Below are positions 34,733 through 43,345 of a DNA stretch of 64,000 nucleotides, piece after piece. Position numbers and translations under genes: made by a program. The notes beneath the pieces are model-generated. The model did not search any database. It saw only the letters and a list, made by a program, of their open reading frames with translations, and was not told the DNA's origin. Positions within the stretch are counted from its first letter, which is position 1; every line of letters begins with the position of its first letter. Origin of the DNA: Roseovarius aestuarii (GTDB lineage: Bacteria; Pseudomonadota; Alphaproteobacteria; Rhodobacterales; Rhodobacteraceae); assembly GCA_027214255.1 (NCBI GenBank), contig JAPWHL010000008.1, positions 98,838 through 162,837 of the forward strand. Direction: 5' to 3'.

Positions 34733-35224
34733 TCAGTCAATTTGCACGTCATCCCCCAAGATGTGACGCGTGATAGCCTGCGCCGCCTCGTTATAGCGCC
34801 GGTCCAATTTACGCCCGAATACGACAAAGGTGTTGGTGCGGATGATACCAGGAATTTCAGCAACCTCGTCTATGAACACGTCCAAGTCCTCAAGGCGAGG
34901 GGCCTCGGCGCTGACGAACAGGTCGAATTCACCGTTGATCGACAGGCACAGACGTACTTCGGTATAGGCCTCCAGCCGTTTCAATACCTTGCGCGTATCC
35001 TGCTGACGGATTTCCAACAGCATCAGAATTTCGATCCGTTCTTCCGACGGGTTCTTGGACAAAACAACGGAATAGCCGGTGATTGTTCCGTCACGTTCCA
35101 TTCGTGACATGCGCTCATGAACGGTCGAGCGGGCCACACCCAATCGTGCCGCAATGGTCGACGTACTTTCGCGAGCGTTGCGCTGCAATTCGCGAATTAT
35201 CCTTCGATCCAGATCGTCCTTCAT
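34733..35224 (-). CDS. Lrp/AsnC family regulator of the lysine-catabolic genes
   Basis: The 163-residue protein has a winged helix (STSTIAARLGVARSTVHERMSRMERDG) and a RAM domain (VRLCLSINGEFDLFVSAEA). It is the first gene of the lrp-lysDH-aldehyde dehydrogenase direction, 105 bases ahead of the dehydrogenase start. It is also divergent from the fused E1 gene, across 170 bases, so it can act on both sides. The start at 35224 gives a normal N terminus; the open frame upstream lacks family similarity. Confidence 0.88.
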   Translation of the reverse strand: MKDDLDRRIIRELQRNARESTSTIAARLGVARSTVHERMSRMERDGTITGYSVVLSKNPSEERIEILMLLEIRQQDTRKVLKRLEAYTEVRLCLSINGEFDLFVSAEAPRLEDLDVFIDEVAEIPGIIRTNTFVVFGRKLDRRYNEAAQAITRHILGDDVQID

Positions 35225-35394
35225 GCAAATTGCCGCCTTTTCCGGTGAATTGCCGGACCCTGCGCCACCTTTCGCCAAACTGTCAAGCGCAAGGCCGTGA
35301 CCCGGCCCCTAATATGCCTGTCGAAAGGTCGCTTGCACCGCTGATAGGCGGGGGGCAAAGTGACGCCGTATCGCCAAGACGCAAAGAGGGCCAC

Positions 35395-37575
35395 ATGGAT
35401 CGCGCCGAGATTGTTCACCAGAATTTCCAGAGCCGTTTGTCATCAGGCGAGTTGCCTGCAGGCCGGGCCCCCACCGACGCGCTCAGCAAGACCGAGGCGG
35501 TGACCTTGTACCGCGCACAATGCTTGAGCCGCGCTTTGGATCGCTCCAGCCGCGCAATGCAAAAGGCGGGCCAAGGGTTTTACACAATCGGATCGTCCGG
35601 GCATGAAGGCATGGCAGCCGTCGCCCATGCGCTGCGCCCGGATGACATCGCGTTTTTGCATTACCGCGATGCCGCGTTCCAGATTGCGCGCGCCGGGCAG
35701 GTGCCGGGCCAAAACATTACATGGGACATGCTGCTTAGCTTTGCCTGTTCCAGCGAAGACCCGATTTCAGGCGGGCGGCACAAGGTTTTAGGGTCAAAGG
35801 CACTGATGATCCCCCCCCAGACATCAACCATCGCGTCGCACCTGCCCAAAGCAATGGGCGTGGCCTATGGTATCGGTCTGGCGCGGCGGCGCCCGCCAGA
35901 ACATCGCATGTTGCCCTCTGACGGAATTGCGATGGCCAGTTTCGGGGATGCCTCGGCCAACCATTCGACGGCTCAGGGCGCAATTAATGCGGCTGGCTGG
36001 GCCAGCGTTCAGTCCGTTCCGCTACCCCTGCTATGGGTGTGCGAGGACAACGGCATCGGCATTTCCACGCAAACCCCGAAAGGATGGATCGCGGCCAGCA
36101 TGCGTCACCGTCCGGGGATGAAGTACTTCCAAGCTGACGGGCTGGACATGTACGACACAGCCCGCGTTGCGGCCGAGGCTGCTGCCTATGCGCGCCATCA
36201 TCGCAAGCCCGCGTTTTTGCACCTGACCATGGTACGCCTTTATGGTCATGCGGGCGCGGACCTGCCCACCACCTATCTGCCGGTGACACAGGTCGAGGCA
36301 GAAGAAGCCAACGATCCACTGCTGCATTCGGTCCGCCTGCTAGAGGCCGCAGGGGCGCTTAGTCGGGCAGACGCCTTGGCGATTTACGATGAAACCTGCG
36401 CGCGGGTAGATCACGTCGCGCAAGAGGCCGTACAACGTCCGCGCTTGCAAACCGCCTCAGACGTGATGGCCAGCATCATCCCCCCCAAGCGCAGCTGTGC
36501 CCCCACGAACGGCCCTTCGCCTGATGCACGCGCCAAAGCGTTTGGCAGTGACCTCAAACAGATGGCTGCCCCTCAACCGATGAGCCGCCTGATCAACTGG
36601 GCCTTGACCGACCTGATGTTGGATCACGGTGAGATCACTTTGATGGGCGAGGATGTCGGGCGCAAGGGCGGCGTCTATGGCGTAACCAAAGGGTTGCACC
36701 AACGTTTTGGCACTGACCGTCTGATTGATACCTTGCTAGACGAACAAAGCATCCTTGGTCTTGCAATCGGACTGGCCCACAACGGGTTCCTGCCTATGCC
36801 CGAGATTCAGTTTCTGGCCTATTTGCACAATGCCGAGGACCAGCTGCGCGGTGAGGCCGCCACGCTATCGTTTTTCTCCAAGGGCCAGTTCACCAACCCG
36901 ATGGTGTTGCGCATTGCCGGGTTAGGCTATCAAAAAGGGTTCGGCGGGCATTTTCATAACGACAATTCGCTGGCTGTGCTGCGCGATATCCCCGGCCTGA
37001 TCATCGCCTGCCCCTCCAGCGGGCCAGATGCGGCGCGTATGTTGCGCGAATGTGTGCGGCTGGCACGTGAGGAGCAACGCGTTGTGGTGTTTGTGGAGCC
37101 CATCGCACTTTATCCGATGCGCGACCTGTACGAGGCGGGCGACGGGGGATGGATGGGTACCTATCCCGACCCCGGCCAACGCATCGGTCTGGACGATGTC
37201 GGCGTCCATGGTGATGGCACCGATCTGGCGATTGTGACATATGGCAACGGGCACTACCTGTCGCGTCAGGCCCAGACGAAGCTGGCTCAGCAGGGAATCA
37301 ATGCCCGCGTGATTGACATGCGTTGGGTTGCCCCCGTTCCCGAGGCCGCGTTGATTGATGCCATTCAGGGTTGCAGGGCCGTGTTAGTGGTCGACGAATG
37401 CCGCCGCACGGGTGGGCAGGCCGAAGGGCTTGTGACATTGTTTACCGAACAAACCGATTTGCCCGTGTCACGACTTGCGGCCGAGGACAGCTTTATTGCC
37501 ACCGGGCCGGCCTATGCCGCCACGATGCCATCTTGCAACAGCATTGTTTCTGCCGCGAAGGAGGCCTTGAAATGA
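35395..37575 (+). CDS. Fused E1 alpha-beta subunit of a branched-chain-type 2-oxoacid dehydrogenase
   Basis: The 726-residue protein joins two subunits that are normally separate. The first part (about 1-360) is E1 alpha with the thiamine diphosphate motif FGDASANHSTAQGAINAAGWA and ending in CEDNGIGISTQTPKGW. The second part (about 385-726) is E1 beta (MGEDVGRKGGVYGVTKGLHQRFG, DEQSILGLAIGLAHNGF, VDECRRTGGQAEGLVTLF). The start at 35395 has AGAGGG before it. No E2 or E3 gene follows; instead the next gene, coupled by an ATGA overlap, is a FabD-like acyltransferase. Such fusions occur in several alphaproteobacteria. The 2-oxoacid substrate is unknown; oxoadipate or branched-chain acids are candidates from context. 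Confidence 0.85.
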   Translation: MDRAEIVHQNFQSRLSSGELPAGRAPTDALSKTEAVTLYRAQCLSRALDRSSRAMQKAGQGFYTIGSSGHEGMAAVAHALRPDDIAFLHYRDAAFQIARAGQVPGQNITWDMLLSFACSSEDPISGGRHKVLGSKALMIPPQTSTIASHLPKAMGVAYGIGLARRRPPEHRMLPSDGIAMASFGDASANHSTAQGAINAAGWASVQSVPLPLLWVCEDNGIGISTQTPKGWIAASMRHRPGMKYFQADGLDMYDTARVAAEAAAYARHHRKPAFLHLTMVRLYGHAGADLPTTYLPVTQVEAEEANDPLLHSVRLLEAAGALSRADALAIYDETCARVDHVAQEAVQRPRLQTASDVMASIIPPKRSCAPTNGPSPDARAKAFGSDLKQMAAPQPMSRLINWALTDLMLDHGEITLMGEDVGRKGGVYGVTKGLHQRFGTDRLIDTLLDEQSILGLAIGLAHNGFLPMPEIQFLAYLHNAEDQLRGEAATLSFFSKGQFTNPMVLRIAGLGYQKGFGGHFHNDNSLAVLRDIPGLIIACPSSGPDAARMLRECVRLAREEQRVVVFVEPIALYPMRDLYEAGDGGWMGTYPDPGQRIGLDDVGVHGDGTDLAIVTYGNGHYLSRQAQTKLAQQGINARVIDMRWVAPVPEAALIDAIQGCRAVLVVDECRRTGGQAEGLVTLFTEQTDLPVSRLAAEDSFIATGPAYAATMPSCNSIVSAAKEALK

Positions 37576-38597
37576 CCCGGCGCGCCGTTCTGATTTGCCC
37601 TGGTCGAGGGACCTATAACAAACCCGAACTGGGTTACCTGAGCCGCCATCACTCCGGGCACCCGCTGCTGGATACGTTCGACGGATTGCGCCGCGACGCA
37701 GGCCAAACACCCGTCAGCGAATTGGACAGCGCCGCACGGTTTTCCAATGCCGTGCATACGGTGGGCGACGCGGCGTCGCCATTGATCTACGCAGCCTCGT
37801 ATCTGGATGCGCAGTCTCTCGCGGACGACATAGAGGTGGTCGCCGTCACCGGCAACTCGATGGGCTGGTACATCGCGTTGGCCGTCAGCGGCACCCTCAG
37901 TGCCGAACATGGCTTTACCGTTGTGAACACGATGGGCCGTCTGATGCAGGAGGCGTCTATCGGAGGGCAGCTGGTTTATCCCTGCATGGGGCCAGATTGG
38001 CGCATTGATAACCTCGAACGGGACGCACTACTGGAAAAGGTCGGACAGATCGACCGTGGCAACGCAACGTTGCGCCTGTCCATCGATCTTGGGGGGATGC
38101 TGGTTCTGGCTGGGGATGACGCCGGATTAAAGGCGTTTGAGGCAACTGTGCCCCGGCTGGACGACCGTTTTCCGATGCGCCTGCCACATCACGCGGCGTT
38201 TCATACCGATCTACAGGCCCCCGTGGCCAAGGCCGGACGGGACGCGCTGACTGTTGCCATGTTCGACGCACCACGAGTGCCGACAATCGACGGGCGCGGC
38301 GCCATCTGGTGGCCGGGGGCCAGCGACCCTTCGGATATGTGGGACTATACCTTGGGGCATCAGGTGGTCGAAACCTATGATTTTACCCGCGCCATTCAGG
38401 TGGCCGCCCGCGAATTTGCCCCGGATTTGTTCATCATCACCGGGCCGGGTGGCACACTGGGCGGCGCGGTGGCCCAATCTTTGGTCGCGTGTAACTGGCA
38501 AGGGATGGACAGCAAAGAAGCGTTTCAAACACGCCAAAATGCAGCCCCCACGCTGATATCCATGGGCCGCGAGGATCAGCGTAAATTGGTGATGTAA
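37572..38597 (+). CDS. FabD-like acyltransferase (ACP S-malonyltransferase family)
   Basis: The 341-residue protein has the malonyl-CoA:ACP acyltransferase fold with the nucleophile motif GNSMG (Ser96) in place of GHSLG. The second catalytic region LPHHAAFHTDL supplies the histidine near residue 217. It is longer than housekeeping FabD (about 310) and lacks fab neighbours. Its ATG overlaps the stop of the fused E1 gene (ATGA), so the two are made together. A role in moving an acyl group formed from a 2-oxoacid onto a carrier is an inference from that coupling. Confidence 0.78.
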   Translation: MTRRAVLICPGRGTYNKPELGYLSRHHSGHPLLDTFDGLRRDAGQTPVSELDSAARFSNAVHTVGDAASPLIYAASYLDAQSLADDIEVVAVTGNSMGWYIALAVSGTLSAEHGFTVVNTMGRLMQEASIGGQLVYPCMGPDWRIDNLERDALLEKVGQIDRGNATLRLSIDLGGMLVLAGDDAGLKAFEATVPRLDDRFPMRLPHHAAFHTDLQAPVAKAGRDALTVAMFDAPRVPTIDGRGAIWWPGASDPSDMWDYTLGHQVVETYDFTRAIQVAAREFAPDLFIITGPGGTLGGAVAQSLVACNWQGMDSKEAFQTRQNAAPTLISMGREDQRKLVM

Positions 38598-38668
38598 GGA
38601 AACTTACCACAAAACACAGCTATAGCTGCATGACCGACCGCCTACTGCCGCGGCCTGTTGCCTTATGG

Positions 38669-38707
38669 TTGCGCGCCTTTACCCGGTTCTTGGGCAAAGG
38701 CGCGCAA
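38669..38707. terminator. Bidirectional terminator between the FabD-like gene and dctM
   Basis: Perfect 12-base arms TTGCGCGCCTTT (38669-38680) and AAAGGCGCGCAA (38696-38707) enclose a 15-base loop. It lies between two convergent genes, just before the end of dctM. There is no long T run. Confidence 0.6.
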
Positions 38708-38710
38708 ACT

Positions 38711-40111
38711 TCAAGCCAGTGACGGCAACCACAGCACGATCCACGGAAACGCGACCAGCAAGCCGATCGTAATCCCATCCGCGATGAAGAACGGCGTGAC
38801 GCCTTTGAACACGTCCTGCACGGTCAAATCGGGCCGCACACCGGCCACCACGAAACAGTTCAGACCAATCGGCGGCGTGATCAGGCAAAACTCGGCCATC
38901 TTCACCACCAGAATACCGAACCAAATCGCACACATCGGGCCGGACATGCCAAAGGCGCTATCCGCAGCGGAAACAAACTCGCCGCCATTCAGCGCCATGA
39001 CCGCAGGATAGACAACCGGCAGGGTCAGCAGCAGCATCCCAATAGCATCCATGAACATGCCCAGAACGGCATAGGCCAACAAGATACAGACCAAGATCAG
39101 CATAGGCGACATCGTCAGTGACGTGATCCAATCCGAAAATGCACCGGGCAAATCGGCAAAACCCAGAAAACGCACATAGATCAGTACGCCCCAGATGATC
39201 GTAAAGATCATCACGCTTAGCTTGGCGGTTTCCAACAGGGCTGCCTTGAATTCACCCCAACGCATGCCACGATAAAGCGCCATCAGGAACACGACAAACG
39301 CCCCGATGGCCCCGCCCTCGGTCGGCGTGCCCCATGCGTCACCTCCGAACGGGTTGTAAACGAACAAGACGATCGTCGCGACGACGAACAGGATCGGCAG
39401 GGCCGCAGGTAAACACTCGAACCGCTGACGCCAAGTAAAGCCTTTGACCGGAGGGCCGAACCCCTTGATGGACAACGCCATTCCGATAATCAACGCGGCG
39501 TAGACCAGCGCCGAAAACACACCCGGAATAAAGCCAGCCAACAACAGCTTGCCCACGTCCTGCTCTACGATGATCGCATAGATCACCAAAATAGCCGAAG
39601 GCGGAATCAACGAGGCCAGCGTTCCACCCGCCGCCACAACCCCGGCAGCAAAGCGCTTGTCATACCCGATCTTCAGCATTTCAGGGATGGCGATACGCGC
39701 AAATACCGCCGCCGTAGCGACAGAGGCCCCGGACACGGCTGCAAACCCGGCAGTGGCGAAAATGGTCGCCACGGCCAGCCCGCCGGGCACCCACGCGATC
39801 CAACGCTTAGCTGCCTCAAACAGGGCGCGCGTTAGACCCGCGTAATAGGCCAGATACCCGATCAGAATAAAGGTGGGGATCAATGACAGTGCCTGACTGG
39901 ACACTTTGGAATGGGGCACCTGCCCCGCGGTTTTCACAGCAACCGTCAAAGCCCAGCCGAAATCCTCGGGGTCGTAGCCCTTTTTGGACCAGAAGATCCA
40001 GATCAGTCCGATCATGCCCGCCAGCGCCGCAGCAAAGGCCACGCGCATCCCCAGCACCACCATGACCAGCATCATGCCGCTGACAATCAATCCAATGTCG
40101 ATAGGTTCCAT
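38711..40111 (-). CDS. dctM: TRAP transporter large permease, DctM family
   Basis: The 466-residue inner-membrane protein has about 12-13 helices and the DctM features SALIPPSAILVIYAIIVEQDVGKLLLAGFIPG and FMDAIGMLLLTLPVVYPAV. It is the ion-coupled transport subunit. It is slightly longer than typical DctM (about 425) through a soluble-looking insertion near residues 225-265 and 255-290 that includes NPFGGDAWGTPTEGG. It lies 12 bases after dctQ. Confidence 0.93.
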   Translation of the reverse strand: MEPIDIGLIVSGMMLVMVVLGMRVAFAAALAGMIGLIWIFWSKKGYDPEDFGWALTVAVKTAGQVPHSKVSSQALSLIPTFILIGYLAYYAGLTRALFEAAKRWIAWVPGGLAVATIFATAGFAAVSGASVATAAVFARIAIPEMLKIGYDKRFAAGVVAAGGTLASLIPPSAILVIYAIIVEQDVGKLLLAGFIPGVFSALVYAALIIGMALSIKGFGPPVKGFTWRQRFECLPAALPILFVVATIVLFVYNPFGGDAWGTPTEGGAIGAFVVFLMALYRGMRWGEFKAALLETAKLSVMIFTIIWGVLIYVRFLGFADLPGAFSDWITSLTMSPMLILVCILLAYAVLGMFMDAIGMLLLTLPVVYPAVMALNGGEFVSAADSAFGMSGPMCAIWFGILVVKMAEFCLITPPIGLNCFVVAGVRPDLTVQDVFKGVTPFFIADGITIGLLVAFPWIVLWLPSLA

Positions 40112-40123
40112 ATCCGCCGCTCC

Positions 40124-40756
40124 CTATGCGTCGCGGCCGCTCAACTGTTCGGCCTCCTGTCTTGCCTGCGTTGCGGCATCAATGACCAACGGCACTGCCA
40201 CCGGCGCATCTGAGCCCGTCACAAACGCGCGTCCATATCCCCAGACCTGCAAAAGAAGTCGCAGCGCCAGAACTGAAAACGCCACCGGTGCCAGCAGTTT
40301 GGCGGGCCACAGCGGCAGAGCAATATCCATGCTGCTATCGCGACTCCACAGCGGAGAAGCGAAATCAAAGCTTCTGCTGAAATGCGCCCATGTCCCCCAG
40401 ATCAGCAGGATCATCAGCGCCAGCACCGCAACGGTCGTGACCAGCTCGACAAGCCACAAAACACGACCCCTCAGCGCCCCCACCACAATATCCATACGGA
40501 TGTGCCCTCCATCGCGCATCGCATAGGAGGCACCCATGAAGGCAATCAGAGGCATTGCCTGCTCAATCCAGTCGACATAGCCTGACAACGGTTGATTGAA
40601 CAAGTTTCGCCCGGAAACGGAGAAAACAGCCATCACCATCAGTGAAAAAACTGCCAATCCACTAATCAACGCTAAAAAACGTTCCAGCGAATACAGGCGA
40701 TGATCAATACGACTAAGCGCGGAATCGTCCGAGAGAACTGCGGCTGCTCCTGCCAT
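40124..40756 (-). CDS. dctQ: TRAP transporter small permease, DctQ family
   Basis: The 210-residue protein has four transmembrane helices with the DctQ-type segment DWIEQAMPLIAFMGASYAMRDGGHIRMD. The N-terminal extension before helix 1 is about 25 residues. The ATG is preceded by AAGGAG. It pairs with DctM; the binding-protein gene lies upstream, separated by 191 bases containing two inverted repeats. Confidence 0.9.
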   Translation of the reverse strand: MAGAAAVLSDDSALSRIDHRLYSLERFLALISGLAVFSLMVMAVFSVSGRNLFNQPLSGYVDWIEQAMPLIAFMGASYAMRDGGHIRMDIVVGALRGRVLWLVELVTTVAVLALMILLIWGTWAHFSRSFDFASPLWSRDSSMDIALPLWPAKLLAPVAFSVLALRLLLQVWGYGRAFVTGSDAPVAVPLVIDAATQARQEAEQLSGRDA

Positions 40757-40798
40757 GTAAGGCTCCTTGTATGGATTTTATCACGCGGAGTGCAGGTC

Positions 40799-40849
40799 CG
40801 GATCAGCTGCGCAACAAAGGAGAGTTCCCGTTTTTGCACAGCTGATCCG
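40799..40849. repeat. Long inverted repeat upstream of dctQ
   Basis: Sixteen-base arms at 40799-40814 and 40834-40849 (core GGATCAGCTG / CAGCTGATCC) match with one mismatch around a 19-base loop. It lies 43 bases before dctQ in the dctP-dctQ gap. It could be an RNA stem controlling permease translation or decay, or a protein site. Confidence 0.6.
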
Positions 40850-40910
40850 CAGCCTCGCGCCTCCCAGCACATATTTAGGCAATGCGCCCCGGCACACGGC
40901 CAAGACAGGT

Positions 40911-40940
40911 GATTGGGGCGGCCCGAAAGCCGCCCCAATC
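40911..40940. terminator. Strong hairpin after dctP
   Basis: Perfect 12-base arms GATTGGGGCGGC (40911-40922) and GCCGCCCCAATC (40929-40940) close a 6-base loop, 8 bases after the dctP stop on the minus strand. No T run follows, so it may act as a stabilising 3' end of the dctP message or a leaky terminator that keeps the binding protein in excess over the permease. Confidence 0.65.
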
Positions 40941-40947
40941 AATCCGT

Positions 40948-41964
40948 TTACATGCCTTTCAGTTCTTCCAACTTACCGATAGCGAAGTCATACAGCTCTT
41001 GCGCGGGCAGACCGCGGGCTGTCATGTCTTCGATCCACGCGGCTGCGGCAGGGCCTGCAACGGCGTCTTTAAAGCTGGCCAGACCTTCGTCAGAAAACTC
41101 AATCCGTTCGATTCCACGATCGTCCAGCGCCGGACCCCATTTGGCCATCGTGTTGTTGTTGTAATTGTCCACGTAGTAATCCAACGCCTCGTCGATGGAC
41201 CCCAACAGAGCTTCGCGATGCTCTTCGCTGAGGTCGTTCAGAGCATCGGTATTGGCCACAACCGGGCAGTTAACCGTGCCGGGGTTCAGGTTTGTTGTCC
41301 ACCACTGGGCGTTTTCGATCGTGCCAAAAGACATGTGCGCGTGCGGCGCGAATGCTGCGGCCTTGATCACGCCGCTATCCATTGACTGGCGCACTTCGGT
41401 CGCGCTCATCGACGTAGGAACAGCACCGACAGCTTCCATTGCCTGACCGATACCACCTGTTGCACGCACGCTTAGACCTTCGAAATCAGCCAGTTTTGTG
41501 GGGGCATCGCCCATACCCACAAGGTTGTACTGAGGCATTGGCGATGGCATCAAAAGCGTCGCATTCCAGCGGGCCAAATCCTTTTTGACCGCATCCTGCG
41601 CATAAAGCGCCATCGACAGTTCTCGCTCTTGATCCAGTGTCTCTACGCCAAGGAACGGCAATTCCAGAACAGTGATCGAGGGGTTCTTGTCACGGTGATA
41701 TCCGGCACAGAACTGCGCCATCTCAAACGCACCAATGGAAATGCCATCTAGGTTTTCTTTGTTCTTGGACAGACCACCATAGCTGATGTTCAGAGTGAAA
41801 TCGCCGCCGGTCTTTTCGCTAACCAACTCGGCCAGTTTTTCAACATGCTCGGTAAACGCGCGTCGTTTTCCCCAGAGCGAGACATTCCATTCCGTCGCCA
41901 GCGCCTGACCGGCGAATGATGTGGCAACGGCGGCAATGGCCCCGACTTTCAGATAATGGTTCAT
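40948..41964 (-). CDS. dctP: TRAP transporter solute-binding protein, DctP family
   Basis: The 338-residue periplasmic protein has a signal peptide (about 1-23, ending GQALA). The DctP fold is shown by SISIGAFEMAQFCAGYH, the central arginine region FEGLSVRATGGIGQAMEAVGAVPTSMSATEVRQSMDSGVIKAA (its Arg contacts the ligand carboxylate), and a C-terminal helix. GGGAG precedes the start. The ligand is probably an organic acid or a carboxylated osmolyte, but it cannot be named. The carnitine-type operon lies about 600 bases upstream beyond cspA. Confidence 0.92.
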   Translation of the reverse strand: MNHYLKVGAIAAVATSFAGQALATEWNVSLWGKRRAFTEHVEKLAELVSEKTGGDFTLNISYGGLSKNKENLDGISIGAFEMAQFCAGYHRDKNPSITVLELPFLGVETLDQERELSMALYAQDAVKKDLARWNATLLMPSPMPQYNLVGMGDAPTKLADFEGLSVRATGGIGQAMEAVGAVPTSMSATEVRQSMDSGVIKAAAFAPHAHMSFGTIENAQWWTTNLNPGTVNCPVVANTDALNDLSEEHREALLGSIDEALDYYVDNYNNNTMAKWGPALDDRGIERIEFSDEGLASFKDAVAGPAAAAWIEDMTARGLPAQELYDFAIGKLEELKGM

Positions 41965-41992
41965 GTGGTGTCTCCCAGTTTAGCTGTTTTTT

Positions 41993-41998
41993 ATTATA
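41993..41998 (-). promoter_or_regulatory. Predicted -10 element of the dctPQM promoter
   Basis: A perfect TATAAT lies on the minus strand 29 bases before the dctP ATG. No good -35 box is found at 16-18 bases, so the promoter probably needs an activator. Confidence 0.45.
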
Positions 41999-42091
41999 CC
42001 GAATAAGATAGCAAAACACGCGGAAATGCCAACGCGAAAGTCGCGCCCAGTCCCTCGGTGCCCGATGATGAAAATCTAGGCACAAAACGCA

Positions 42092-42129
42092 AAACGGGCG
42101 GCAAGAGGAAATCCCCAAGCCGCCCGTTT
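42092..42129 (-). terminator. Intrinsic terminator of the cold-shock gene
   Basis: Arms of 11 bases (AAACGGGCGGC and GCCGCCCGTTT) enclose a 16-base loop, 15 bases after the cspA stop on the minus strand. The 3' arm runs into TTTTGCGTTTTG. Confidence 0.7.
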
Positions 42130-42143
42130 CGTAAACTCAAAGC

Positions 42144-42350
42144 TTATGCAAGCTGCAGGTTCGCGGCGCTTTCGCGGCCGTCACGGCCTGCTTCAACGTC
42201 GAACGTCACTTTTTGGTCGTCTGCCAGCGAAGTCAGGCCAGCACGCTCAACGGCGCTGATGTGGACGAAAATGTCCTTGCCGCCGCCATCGGGTGCGATA
42301 AAACCAAAACCTTTAGTGGTGTTGAACCATTTTACTGTGCCAGTAGCCAT
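42144..42350 (-). CDS. cspA: Cold-shock domain protein, CspA family
   Basis: The 68-residue protein is a single cold-shock domain: RNP1 motif KGFGFIAP and RNP2 motif DIFVHISAV are both present. It binds single-stranded nucleic acid as an RNA chaperone. The ATG at 42350 has TTAGGAGA eight bases upstream. A leader of up to about 140 bases precedes it, as is usual for cold-shock genes. It is monocistronic, with its own terminator. Confidence 0.95.
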   Translation of the reverse strand: MATGTVKWFNTTKGFGFIAPDGGGKDIFVHISAVERAGLTSLADDQKVTFDVEAGRDGRESAANLQLA

Positions 42351-42492
42351 AATCAAAGTCTCCTAAGTAGTGCTGCCCGCGAAGTGCGACAGCTTCGGCG
42401 TAGTCGGTCTGTATCGAAGGACTGAGCGCCGTGTTAGGGAGACAGTGGTCGAATAAGAAAAACGTCTGCACGCTGCATATGGACGCGATTGA

Positions 42493-42523
42493 CCTCGAAT
42501 GCAAGCCCTGCCTGCATTCGAGG
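42493..42523. terminator. Terminator after the carnitine/crotonobetaine operon
   Basis: Perfect 11-base arms CCTCGAATGCA (42493-42503) and TGCATTCGAGG (42513-42523) enclose a 9-base loop. It lies 37 bases after the enoyl-CoA hydratase stop on the minus strand. Confidence 0.6.
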
Positions 42524-42559
42524 ATAGACGTTAGAAGGGTTGAAACGGTCGAAACCCGC

Positions 42560-43345
42560 CTATCGGCCCTTCCAGACAGGATCGCGTTTTTCGGCAAAAG
42601 CGCGCGCGCCTTCCTTCTGGTCCTCAGAGCCATACAACACATCGACTGTCGGATACTGACGTCGTGCAATCTTGTTCATCGTGTCCTGAAACGAATTCGC
42701 CTCGGCATCCCGCACCACTTCCTTGATCGCGGCATAGACCAGCGGCGGTCCCCCCGCCAGATGATCGGCCATTTCACGTGCCTTGCTCATCAGGTCGGAC
42801 GCCGGGTGGATCTGATTGATCATCCCCCAGCGAGCGGCCTCTTGGGCATCAATCCAACGCCCGGTCAGAAGCATTTCCATCGCAACGTGATAAGGGATGC
42901 GTTTGGGCAGCTTGATACTGGCCGCGTCCGCAACCGTCCCAGAACGGATTTCGGGCAAGGCAAAACTGGCATGATCAGCGGCCAGTATAATATCCGCGCT
43001 CAGCGCCAGTTCCAATCCGCCACCACAACAGATGCCGTTGACGGCGGCGATGATCGGCTTGTTAAGATCGCGCAGCTCTTGGATGCCACCAAATCCACCT
43101 ACGCCGTAATCGCCGTCCACTTCGTCGCCATCTGCTGCTGCTTTCAGATCCCAACCGGGGCAAAAAAACTTCTCACCGGCACCCGTGATTATCGCCACGC
43201 GCAAATTGTCATTGTCACGAAAGTCGCGAAACACTTCGCCCATGATGCGGCTGGTCACCAGATCAATTGCATTGGCTTTGGGCCGGTCTAACGTCACTTC
43301 CAAGACATGGCCTCGGATCTCGGTTTTAATGGGGCTGTCAGTCAT
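42560..43345 (-). CDS. caiD: Enoyl-CoA hydratase, probable crotonobetainyl-CoA hydratase
   Basis: The 261-residue crotonase-fold protein has oxyanion-hole segments CPGWDLKAAADG and AAVNGICCGGGLELALSADIILAA. The catalytic region LPEIRSGTVADAASIKLPKRIP has the glutamate of the hydratases. CaiD hydrates crotonobetainyl-CoA to carnitinyl-CoA; the assignment rests on the carnitine-type neighbours as much as on the sequence. It overlaps the acyl-CoA synthetase gene by 8 bases. Confidence 0.82.
   Translation of the reverse strand: MTDSPIKTEIRGHVLEVTLDRPKANAIDLVTSRIMGEVFRDFRDNDNLRVAIITGAGEKFFCPGWDLKAAADGDEVDGDYGVGGFGGIQELRDLNKPIIAAVNGICCGGGLELALSADIILAADHASFALPEIRSGTVADAASIKLPKRIPYHVAMEMLLTGRWIDAQEAARWGMINQIHPASDLMSKAREMADHLAGGPPLVYAAIKEVVRDAEANSFQDTMNKIARRQYPTVDVLYGSEDQKEGARAFAEKRDPVWKGR

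Noticed and set aside
35083..35394. 104-codon upstream extension of the fused E1 gene
   Set aside because: It overlaps the divergent lrp gene and lacks E1 similarity; AGAGGG supports 35395.
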